Made by a program: the position numbers and the translations under genes
NCBI GenBank assembly: GCA_017979445.1
Contig: JADQWC010000055.1
Coordinates: 108,382-172,381 of the forward strand
Source of the DNA: Akebia trifoliata
Taxonomy: Eukaryota; Streptophyta; Magnoliopsida; Ranunculales; Lardizabalaceae
Length of the DNA: 64,000 bases
Reading direction: 5' to 3'
Notes under the pieces: generated by a model
Database searches by the model: none
Seen by the model: the letters and a program-made list of their open reading frames with translations, nothing else
What the model was told of the DNA's origin: nothing
In this document: piece by piece, positions 45,401 to 57,400 of the stretch
Numbering within the stretch: the stretch's first letter is position 1
Layout of the letters: the number at the start of each line of letters is the position of its first letter

Positions 45401-48400
45401 TGTTTTCACTGTTAAGTACCTCGTGGATAGCATTGTTGATCGATACAAGACACGTCTTGTTGCTAAGGATTTACGCAGACTCCTGGAAAGGATTTTGGTG
45501 TTATATTTTCTCCTGTAGCTAAACTTTCCACCGTTCGATTTCCACTGTGAAGAATGCCTTTCTGAATGGTGATCTAACTGAGGTTATTTATATGGACCCC
45601 CCTCTTGGATTTCGTCTTCAGTGGGAGTATTCTGGGAAGGTATGTTACCTTCGCAAATCTTTGTATGGCCTAAAGCAGTCTATGTGAGCCTGGTTTCAAC
45701 GCTTTTCTGAGGTCATTTTATCTATAGAGTTTTCTAGATGTTACTTAGATCATACTTACTTTATACGTCAAGGATTGGATGACTGTTGTGCCATTGTTCT
45801 AGTTTATGTGGATGATATTATCCTAAATGAAGATGATACCCAGTGGATTGACAGGGTAAAGATGCTATTGGGTCGTGTCTTTGAGGTTAAGGACTTGGGT
45901 CCTCTCAACTACTTCTTGGGGATATAAGTGGTCCGCTTTAATTGTGGTATTTCATTATCTCAGCACAAATACACATTGGATCTTCTTCAAGACACTAGTA
46001 TGCTTGGTTGTCGTCCTGCTTCTTCTCCTATGGATCAGAATCATTGCCTTCATGCTGAATCCGGTGATATATTATCTGATCATTCTTCTTATCAGAGACT
46101 AGTGAGCCGTTTGATTTATTTGATTAACACTAGATCAAATTTGATCTTTGTGGTTAGTGTAGTCATTCAGTTTATGTATACTCCGCACACTTCTCATATT
46201 GACGCTGTTTATCGTATTCTTCGGTACTTGAAGATGTGTCCTGGTCTTTTCTACTTGTCCACAGCTTAATCTCATCTGTCCTACTTCACTGATGCTAATT
46301 ATATTACAGACAAAAGATTTACTTTTGGTTTTTACACTTTTCATGGTGGTAACTTAATCTTGTGGAAAAATAAGAAACAAAGTGTGGTTTCTCGTTCTTT
46401 TGCTGAAACTAAGTATCGAACTATGGCCTTTGGCACATGTAAGCTTATTTGGCTTAAAAAGTCTGCTATCATGCTTGATGTCCACTTTCTCAGGGAGCAG
46501 TCCGATCTAGTGTTTTTCAGACAATATTTGTGTTTTCTTCAGATCAGCTTGCCGACATGCTTATGAAGTTTGTTGGTCTCTCTATCACTAACTCTCACCT
46601 TGTCAAGCTGGGTTTGATTGATATATTTGCTCCAGCTTGAGGGGGAGTATTGGAAATATGTAGTTTCCTTTTATATTTATTTATTGTTAGTTTTCTATGT
46701 AAGGGCATTTATGTCCATTCTTACTTTAGTTAATATATATATATATCTGTCGAGCTCTCATTATGAGACTTGATAATTCTCTTCTACAATTCTTCTAAAC
46801 TATCTTGGTGAAATCACACAGGCTAGAAGGATTGAAGAATTGATTTTAGGGCTCAAATGACCTCAAACACTGCTATCAATACCTTTCACCACACCATCGA
46901 ACCACAAAATTTACCTGAAAATAGTATCAACCGTTAAGAAAACTTCTTAGATCTACTTATATAAGGATCTACATGCAACTACAACCACAACCGTACCTCC
47001 GCATGGAGGATTAAATACGAATTCTTTGTTAATCTTCAATTAGATAAAAAAAATGATTTTCTTACGAATCAATTGAGAAATAGTAAAAATTAATAAAATA
47101 AAATAAAATGGAAAGATTCAAACTTATATAGTGTGCTTTGATACCATGTAGATTAAGAGTTTGAGAAGGAGAATTTAACAAGAGATTGGAGAAACATGGA
47201 GGAGTCGAAATTGACTGCAACCCTAACCACACAACTATTATATATCACAATCAAATAACAAAAGAAAGAAAAAGACAATGCTACCCCTACTAATAATAAC
47301 TTATTACTCCTAAAAATATCCATTTCAATTAAAAATAAAGAAAAATTGTGGACTGAATAATAATAAACTGAAAAACTGCTAATAGTAAAACAATTGTGCA
47401 ACAACACTATCAATTTTTAGACTTTTCGTTCTTTTTTGTATCTTTCTTAGCGTTTGGATCCTCTCGATAAAACCTTGGCCATGGAGGAATCTAAATATCT
47501 AATGGTGGAAAATCAACAGTCCCCAGGATTTACTCCTCGTCATTATCCCTCAGTTGAGAAGAACTTGAGTTATAAATATCTTCTCCACCAAGATCTAGCC
47601 CAAGATACTAGAACAAATCAGCAACATAGATTTCTTTTTCTAGTCTCCATATGTGATGGTAATTCAACCTTATATATATATATATATATATTGTTTCCCA
47701 TCTTAATCAAGATTTTGAATGATCCTATCTTCTATTATTCAACTTATTATATTTTTCTACCGGATTCCTCTTCTTTCTTGGGTAAACCATTGTAAAGTCT
47801 CCTACATTGAAATCGTTGAGCTGACGAGGCTTACCCATTGCTTCTTCTAGATCTTGGTTGTATTGACTTCTTAGTAATCTCACACTTGTTCATGTATCTC
47901 TTTCGTCTACTTAACACTTCTTGGCATTAGTATGATCTCTCTTGTAGTTGGAAAAGGAACCAAGTCTAATGAATGGGTAGGGTTCTGCCCATCAACCACT
48001 TCAATGGACTCTTCCCAGTTGATCTGCTACGAGCATTGTTATATGCAAATTTTTCTTGTTGCAATATTGCCTCTAGAATACCATTCACACTTCATTCTGC
48101 TAATCTGAATATGGGTGGTAGGCAATACTGAATTGTGGTTGAGTACTCACTCTCTTCTAATTATCATATCCTCCATGGTTCTAGTTTTGAAATTTACCCC
48201 CTCTTCAGTTTGTCAACCAACAATATATCATCTGAAAATAGTATACACTAAGGGACCATTTGAATGCCCATAGTTAATTGATTCACAATAAATGAATCAA
48301 GGCACTAAGTAGGGTTAATTCATTTACTATCCGGGTACTAATTAGTGTAACAATTGATTCTTAGTGCACACATTAACTATCCAGGGACTACCATATACTT

Positions 48401-51400
48401 TTTCTAAGTCAATATAAGATCGTAGATTCTTGCTATTTTCTCCAAGGTTTTCAGTAATTGTCTTAGCAAGAAATCAACTTCGATTTTTGACTCACCTGGT
48501 GTGAAATGATATTTTTGTTTCTTGTCTCAATCACTCTTTATCCTTAAATTCTCAGTGTGACTCATAAATTTAATGTGATATTGTTTAAATTTCTATGGTT
48601 CTAATCTTCAAATATCTTTGTTGATTCTTTCTTTCTTTTTGGATACAGTTGACTGGGCTCGCGGAGGCAGACATGGAAGCTCTTATCTTACTTATTAAAT
48701 GTGCAATGGTTATTGATGAAGTTTTTTATTTGCAGGTTGTTACATCTCTCTCTCTCTCTCTCCCTGTGTGTGTGTGTGTGCATGTGTGTGCATACTTGCG
48801 TGTGTGTAGTCCGATTCTTTCTTAGATATATTTTCATCTCAATGCATATTGATCTAAATACATGCACATTAAATATTAAATGCTATTGGGCTTAGACCCA
48901 TTTCTCAGTTGGTTTAAAATATTGCAAAGCAACTTTGAGGTTGTAGGTTTAACTCCAGCTTTCCCATCAATATGTACATATATATTAAATGCTGTCAGAT
49001 GACTGTTATTGATACTTTTTTTTCTAGGTATGGTACAGCAATCCACCATTGAGAGATTGGTTGAAGGAGCACGCTGATTTATCTAACTTGGATAAGCTAA
49101 AATGGATGTATTATTTGATCAACAAGAGTCCCTGGTATGTCATATATATATGTATATATTTTCTTTTTTATTGATGTTTTAGGAAGATCAAAACATGTTG
49201 ACAATAGGATTAGAGCCTCCTCATGTTGCTGGTTATTAGCTGTCACTAGGCCAGGGGCTGCCCTGAAGTCCATCCCATTTGGTTTGGGGTGGGCAACAAA
49301 AGTAAAGCTGAATAGATTTCAGGCCGGGTTAGGCGTGGTTATTGAGAGAACAGGGCTTGGGCTAGGGGGTGCCCGCCCATTGGGCCAATATAAAAGGAGG
49401 ACTAATGGGACAAACTCTGAATCCTGCCCTGCCTGGCCCATTTATATGCTAAATGGGTTACCATACTCCGCCAGGGTTTATATTTGAGATGCCTCCTTGC
49501 CTTATCAAACTGTTGGCATAGTACCCCCTTTTGGCTATCAGTCTTTTACAAGTATAACATTTTTTCAAATGACTGAAGCTGAGAAATTCAGCAGTGATGA
49601 TACAAGTGGGGTGGGGTGGGGGGGAGGTGTGGAGGAGTTGGGTTGGGGTGAATTGAGTCCCTGCATGGGTTTTCGATGAAATGTTTTAGCACTCCCAAGT
49701 TAATGTGGAAGGATTTTAATTTTTAACCTATAAACTAACATTAATTAAGCATGTTAGGAGGTGTCCTCTCAACTCTTTGTAGCATGGTCACCTTTGAATA
49801 TATATGAAAAAAAGATAAGATCCGTCCCCCTGGTTCTGGATCTGTTCTGAAAACACATCATCCCATGGCTTGTTTACTTAATCCGAATAAACTGATTTTT
49901 TAATCCATTCCTTCCTTTACTGGAAAGATATGGATTCGACATCTGAAACTTACACTCATAGCTACATAAACTGGTTTAGAGTGGGATTCCTGCATGTCAC
50001 CCAACATCCATTCCAACTAAAAGGTTTTCTTTCGAACATAATCTCAAGCAAATAATGTATACAGTGAAATTTTAATATTTTTTTAGAACTACTTTGCTTG
50101 AAATTCTTTAAAAAAATAAAGAAGTGATAACTTCAGAAATTTGGAAGAGAATTGGTATTTTGGGAAGAGAAACTTTTAGTTTACAATTATGAAAATTTAA
50201 TACATTTTGCATGTGCCTTTAATTCTTTTTTGGCCTTCCTCCCTCTTTTTGGGGGGAGATAATTTATTTCTACGAAAAGATCATTCACTTCAAAGTTTAG
50301 CTAAGAGCCAGAGAATAATTATGGCTTTATAAACACTGTCCCGAAAAGTTCTCATTTTCTTCATGTAACAGGTCATGCCTTGATGAGAATCGGGCATTTT
50401 TGACAACTGCAGATTCTGCTGTCAAGTTGCTTGTGGAATCTACAAGACCTATACCAGGGTGGAAGGGTCTTGAATACAGAGCTGCATTCCCAATGCTGAA
50501 ACCCCCTGGTGCAAATTTCTATCCTCCAGATATGGACAAAAAGGTAATTGCACATGTGATGACACTTGGGGAAGTTATTTGCTGACTGTTATATGTTAGC
50601 CATAAATATGTAGAACTAATACTCTTCCCTTGATTTAATGGAATTTCTTCTGAATTTTCCATGGTGGATTATCATCTACATGTTATTTCTTTTATTCAAC
50701 TTGAAGACCCATGGATTTCTGTATTTTTCATAGGAGTTTGAGTTATGGAAGAGTAGTCTACGGGATGAACAACAAGAAGCTGCAACTGGGTTTTTTAATG
50801 TTATTAGAAGGCATAGTGAATCTACTTTGGATGCTCCTCAAGTCATTAGTACATTTAGTGGTGATGACCAGGTTTTGGGGTCTATTCATGATCTTTATAT
50901 TGTTCCATACTCTCATGAGTATAAGCCTCTTCTTACGAAAGCAGCTGAGCTGCTTCACAAAGCTGGGGACTTGACCAACTCTCCTAGGTAGGCTGTTTAC
51001 TGAATTTCTAAAGCTAAGGGTTCATTTATAAGATTTCTTACTTCCATAACCAAATTTAGATTTTTAAAATTCCACACTATTTTCCATGTGTAGTTTGAAG
51101 AGGTTGCTGAAAATCAAAGCCGATGCTTTTCTTTCAAATGACTATCATGACTCGGACATAGCTTGGATGGAGTTGGTTAGTATAATTTTTATGCTTATGA
51201 ATTTGTTCAGCATTTGCTATCAGTTTTATATCATTCAGCAGGGTTTACTTCATATCCATCTTTTTATTTATAACATTTTCTTTGCTATCTTGTTAGTAAT
51301 CACTCGGTATAACAGGGTGGATCCTTCTATTTGCACGTGACATACATGCTAATTGTTATTTGCACGTGTGCGTACATGTCGTTGAAAGGTTGGGTAAGGT

Positions 51401-54400
51401 GGCTTCAATTTTTTCCTAAACCAAGGCAAGATCCATTTGGCATTTGGTCACTGTTACGTCAATCAGGGATGTATAGAGAAAGTGGTATAGGGGAGAGGGA
51501 GAGGGTTTGAGGAGAGGAGCATAGCTTGAAAGAAGACTTTTAGAGTGATGTAGTTCTCAATTAGTCATGTTCAGTTGTGAACCCCTTACTTAGTAACCCT
51601 TAGTAACCCCATGTTCAGTTCTGATTTGTGCTCGGGACCCTACTTGTAATATGGAATTGTGTGAAAGGATAATGACTCTCAACTCAGTTTTGCAAGCCTT
51701 ATTAGCATTGACATATACAAGGCTTGGTGACACGTAGTGAATGTGTCAGCCTAGTTACCCAAAGCTTGTATGTTATCAGCTTCTTTCCCACAAGTGACTT
51801 TGCATGGATATTTTTGTGGTAACATACCTCCATGGGTCTCTCTCAACCACCAGACTTTACTCTGAATCTTGTCCCATGTATTATCATGTAAGCATTTTTT
51901 TGTAACATTTCTACCCTTAAAAAGCACCTTTCACATTGTGCCATTTGCCTTGATTTGATTGATCGGCATGGCGTCCTAAGTTATAGTTGGTAGCCTGGTA
52001 GGACTTACATGTGGAAATTTGCACCACATGATCTGGGATTCCAAACTATATCGTCTTCATTTAGTCTCTTACATGGTGGGGAAATCAATCTAATTTCTCT
52101 GGCAGCGAGTTAGGTGTTTATAATTTGCTGGGTTTGATACGCATGTTGATACAAGTACGATGGGCATATTGAAGTAAAAAATCCTTTACAGGTTGAGTGC
52201 ATTTTCTTATTTCCTTTTACTATCCATCATGATAGTATTTTTCTTTTTAATTGTGACAAGATTTATAGTATTCTATATTAATCAAAATGTTATAGTCCCA
52301 AGCTGACCAAATTGTTCACTGAAATCTTTGTGTGTGTGTGTTACTGTAAGCAAAGTTTAAAAGCTTTCATATGGAGAAATCTGCTCCTTGCTTTCTTTGA
52401 TGAGCTTTTGCTTTTCATGAATATCAATCAGACTGTTTTATGTTCTATGTTTTGTAAGAATATTAGATATAAGAACCTTTTTGGTCCTGATTTTTATGTA
52501 ACTGTAGCCAACTCACTTACTAGTTTTTTCTTAATAAATTGCAGGACTCTAAGTTGGATGTTACTATAGGCCCATACGAGACATACGAGGATACACTTTT
52601 TGGATATAAGGTATATCTGATCTGGCCATCTCCTTTGTTCCCATTTATATCTTTTATGTATGAAGGCCTAGAACTACCCATCCTTGCCTTATATTGAGTT
52701 TAGCATTTCACTTAGATATGGAAGCTTCTTTATCTGCAGTTATTTTTCTTTTATATTGCTGGTCCAGATATCGTCAGAAGCTTCCCAAATATTGCAGTTA
52801 TCTTCTATGGTGTGTGTGACTATAACAAGTCATGACCGGATGAAAATGGAAGGCATTGTAGTGAACTCTATGTGCACTATAGAATAATGAACTGAAAAGA
52901 AAAAAAAAAGAGTCCGAGAAAATAGATACAGATAAATTTATGATATGGAGGTCTCAAATATTAGTTTTTTTTGGTTTTGGAATCAGGCCTGCAAAACTCA
53001 GAGCAGATGCTACTCTTTCTGGGCTCTTATTTTGCCTTCAGCACTTCGGAAAATCTGTCACTTAGCTTTCTCAAACAGAAATTGACCTGCTATGGGTTGT
53101 CACGATTTTTACCATAAGTGCATAATCACACTCCAACTTCATGGACCAATAAGAAATAAATCACTTAAAGGTTTATGGTCATTTGTATATGCTGCTTTTT
53201 TCTTTTTTATAAGCACAAAATTTCATTGATAATAAAGCAAGGTCGGCTGAGATGGCCAGCCAAGCGGACAGAAAATACATAGTAGTTAATCTCTCGCAAT
53301 ACCATACACCTGATCCCATCTCCCTACAAAATCCTCGAAGAAAACCCCTGCAAGCTCTTTACAAGCTTTAGACCACATAAACAAGATGCCTAAGACTGAC
53401 AAAATAAGATCGGGTGGATTGACTGACAAAATTAGTACATGCTGCTTTCTTGAGGTTCAATGGTGTACTTAATTTTTTGATTTTTCACTCTTGTTCACTT
53501 TAGGTTTGTTTTGTAAAATACATGGGAGGGACTGGGGACAAAGAATAAAGAGAAATTCCTTTTCCCATCTGTTGAAGATGAATGACTCTTGTCAACAAGA
53601 CAAACTCACGTTATAAGATTAAGGTTTCAGAGGTTAAAGAAGATTTGGCTAAGGTGAAGATAGGAAAGACCTTAGGTACATGAAGCGAGCGCTTGCGTGA
53701 GGGGAGGGGACTTGGGTGCTTGAGCTGGGAATGGCTATTGTGGATAAATTTTAATTTTTTTTATTTCACTATGTTGGAGCGAAATTCTAAAGCATGAAAG
53801 GGTGTGGAAACACATAAAGGGTAGAAGGTTCTTAGAACCAAGGTTTATAATCTCTCCTGATCGCAATGTCTTGATGAAGAGAAAAACCAAGATGGTCTTG
53901 ACTAAAACATTCCGAGACATTATGTGATAGTTTGAAACATTCCTGAATCATTCAATGTTTTATGTTCCACTCTGAGTTTAAATTGAATTTTCCACTGAAA
54001 TATTTCAAAACAGAACGAAACTTTGAACCATGCCTACAACTGTAGGAAAGAATTCACATCCAGTTGATATTCCAATGGAGGTTTGAAAGTGCATGAAATA
54101 AATAGGATTATGATTGTTAACTAAGGTGTTTAATATGCTTTTGTAGTCTAAGGAGATGTCTGGTAAATGAAGAAGTTCTAGAGCTCCTATTTATTAGAAC
54201 AAGGTTGATGGGAAAACTTTCACAAATTGTTGTGGGATAAAACCTATGAGTTGCGCTACAAATTATGGGAGCATAGTGATGGTGAAAAAGTAAAGAAAAA
54301 AAACAGTTGTATCATAACCAGTTTGGATTTATGTCAAGAACGTTTACTTTTGAGGCTACCTCCTTATTACATAGAAAAATGGAGAAGTTTCGAGAAAAGA

Positions 54401-57400
54401 TAACATATTAGACACGGGTTTACTAACTTAGTAATACATTACTTGAAAGTTAATTTTGTTGGTATTACGAAAAAGTGGAGTAAAACAAGTCATCAGCATC
54501 ATCAAGAAAGCCTTATCTCAAAAAATTTAGTGACATAGTGATGGGGACATCTAAGTTCGTGGGCCTAACCTATTTGGGTAATGTTTTAGTTTTAGTATTT
54601 TATTTTATTTTAATTATTGTACTTTACTTATTGTATTTAGTTTATTTTGGTGTTGTTTAAAAGGTTGTTCAGATACCTATCCAATGAGCTCAAGATTTTG
54701 GAATTCCGATTAGTTTTGAGAAAGTTATAGTCAAAATACTGGTTGGGTATCAATTTTACACGAGATTTGCATCTTCAGATCAGAAGTGTCAATTTTTTTT
54801 TTATAATTTTAGAATTAGGGTTTTCAGTCTAACCTATATATATGACTATTATAATTGATTTCAAATATAGTTGATGAATGAATAAAAAAACAGAATTGTT
54901 TTCTTGTTTTGAATATTGGGGCATTCAATATGGTTGATGCCATAGAAATCATTGGGGGAGTCCAAGGTTAATATATCGTTTTCTTTAATCTTTTTATTAT
55001 CTTCTATCTTCTTCCTCAATCCATTTTTTCTATAATTTTTTTTGTTTATTTGTAGGAGATCAAGATACCATCAAGAAACCTTTAATCCTTTTAAGAAACC
55101 AATCCATAAATTATGTTTTCTTGATTTTTCAAGATATCTTGAATTTTTGATTCTTGATTTCTTGAATTTTTGATTCTTGAATTCTTTGACTTTGATTCTT
55201 GAATCTTGATTTTCTTGAAAACTCTTTTCTTCAACCCTTAACCCTTTATCCATTTTCTTAACCTTTAATCCTTATCCTATAAACCCTTTTCCTTTAACCC
55301 TTATCCAACCCCAACAAAATTATCGTAATTTACAAAACTTTGGCATTTGACATTTCAACAGCCAATTGGGATTTTGGAAACCCTTTTCCTATTGTTGCCC
55401 AAATCCTTAATCCTTACCCAAATCCCCAACCACATCCCCTAAGCACCCTTTTTTCCTTTTCTTCCTTCACTGTCCTGCATGACATTGTTAAGCATATTTT
55501 TGTTGGGGTTGTTATAGTGTTAGAACAATTGGTGGTAAGATAAATAAGTTTCCAGTTATAGTAGAGTTACACTAACGATCAACCTAAGTCCACATCTTTT
55601 TGCACAAGTGATTGATGGAATAATTGATCCTATGGTGCATAGTATTTATTGATTTTTTAGTCTTGGTTGGTTGAACTACAACAGAAGTAAATGCGTCGTC
55701 CATGCAGAGATGCATTTAGAAATTGATGGTTTTAAGATAATTAGGACCAAGACTAAATCTATGCAGTATGACTTTAGCAGACAAACACCTCGTGGCATGA
55801 TTATACATTGCAAATTGTAATACAAAACAAAACAAGTTAACCTATCCTCTGTCCATGCTTTCAAGGTCTATTCACACCTCCACAATGATGCTTCAATGTT
55901 AGTATTGTAGGAAGGGATCTTTGGCCAAGTCCCTCTTGTAATGCAGTCAAAGCTTGAAATTCAGCTTTAATTTGGACTTTTTTCAAGTTTGGTTTGGAAA
56001 GAATTCGGTTTCCTTCAGATGATGAGGAGATCAAAGACATGTAAATTTAGGAAGGATGTACTATTTGTGGAATTTTGGTTAAATTCTGCTTTACATGGTA
56101 GATATGTAAATCCTCTACATGTTGCAGCCAGCCAAAATGGGGGTTGAAATGGGGCCACTATTTTAAGGGACACCTCATCAAAGGAATCTTAGCAAGAAAA
56201 CACCTTATCCTCTACTTCTAAAATTGTATTACAGCTCATGCTCGAATTGTTTGTGAAGGAATATCATAAGTATATATTTTCAATCAACGCTGGCTGGTCA
56301 TCTCGATTAGATGAATTTAGTGATGACATTTATTCGTCCATCAAAAAGTTAATTGGGTGGTTTGGAGCTTCTTTCTTTCTCTATTTATATGTAGTTTGGT
56401 TATCCCAAGATGTGCAGATGTGTTCCTTTGCTTATATACATTTGAAGCAGTTCGTCTTTCACTTGTTTCACTTAGTTTTCTGTACAGATATTTCATATCA
56501 TTCATTTCCTATTAGGTTTCATTGTGTCACTTATTGGTTGCGTTACATATTTTCTAGGCTACATTTGAAGCATTCATTGGAATACGAGATGATGAAGCAA
56601 CATCTCAAGTTAAACTCTTTGGAGATCATTTGCAGGTAAATTTAAAGGCATCATCGACCCACTTCCCTTGGCTTTGTTATTATATATTTATTTAGTTTAA
56701 CAATAACAATATTTGACTAGATTTTGGAACAAAGTCTACCATTGGATGATCGCTACAAATCAAAAGAGGTGGTTGCTGCTCCCATTCGTGTGATTCAACT
56801 TGTTTACAATGCTGGGGTGAGTTCTTAGTTCTTTAGGGTTATTTTCTATTGATGAATACTTTTATCCAAACAAGAAGAATCCTCCTTAACTAAGCATGCA
56901 TGCCACACAATGCAAGGGTATTAAATTCAGTTGTTTCGAACGGTGCTGCTTCTGCTTTGGAATTTTGCTTACAAAACTTCACAGCCCCTAGTTATCACTT
57001 CCAAGATTTTTATAGTTCATTTTTAGAGCCATGAGTTTTTTATTTTTATTTTTTTTAAATTATTTATGCTTCTTTATCTTTTATTCTAATTATTGTTAGA
57101 TGTTTAGATTTTTCATATACAATGAGTAGGCTAAACTTCGATGTTGCACAACCTATTTTAAAGTTCTAATATCACGTATAATGTTTCCTGCTCCAATTAA
57201 TTAACCTTTCAAGGACAAGAGTTTTTTTTATCCGTTCTCGTGCTCATGCAACTGAGGCCATACACGAGATTTATAGGTACAATTTTACCAGAAGGAATTA
57301 TCTTAGCCATACTATGTCTGTAACTCTTACATAATTAATTTCCATATTCTTTCTACATCTAAAACGAGTGGATAAATGACAGGGTTGGAACAAATGATTA

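Larger units (their letters stand above)
41512..46796 (+). mobile_element. Complete but degenerate Ty1/Copia element nested in the outer Copia
   Basis: LTRs 41512-41666 and 46648-46796, a primer site TGGTATTAGAGC at 41667, polypurine tract CTTGAGGGGGAG before the 3' LTR, and a perfect 5-bp duplication AAACT. All Copia domains occur in order (gag, protease, integrase, RT, RNase H) with many stops and frameshifts. The LTRs differ by seven substitutions and two indels by hand alignment, about 5%, so the copy is not recent. It lies in the same direction as the host gene. Confidence 0.92.
40092..47315 (-). mobile_element. Non-autonomous Ty1/Copia element (outer), intron 6
   Basis: LTRs at 40092-40262 and 47147-47315 both end CTTAATCTACA on the minus strand. 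The primer site TGGTATCAAAGC (47135-47146) abuts the 5' LTR; it pairs with initiator tRNA-Met. A polypurine tract CTCCAGCTTGAGGAGGAG abuts the 3' LTR. The internal part has only a Gly/Arg-rich gag-like tail (about 40560-40680) joined to an RNase H end ([20 protein letters not shown], about 40400-40450), so most of pol is deleted. Net length without the nested element is about 1.9 kb. No target duplication is evident. Confidence 0.8.

Noticed and set aside
49137..49487. 116-codon frame in intron 8
   Set aside because: GC-rich repeat-like sequence with no domain; probably a decayed MITE.
56238..56639. 133-codon frame across exon 13
   Set aside because: Reads exon 13 in the wrong frame; the correct frame gives conserved M49 sequence.
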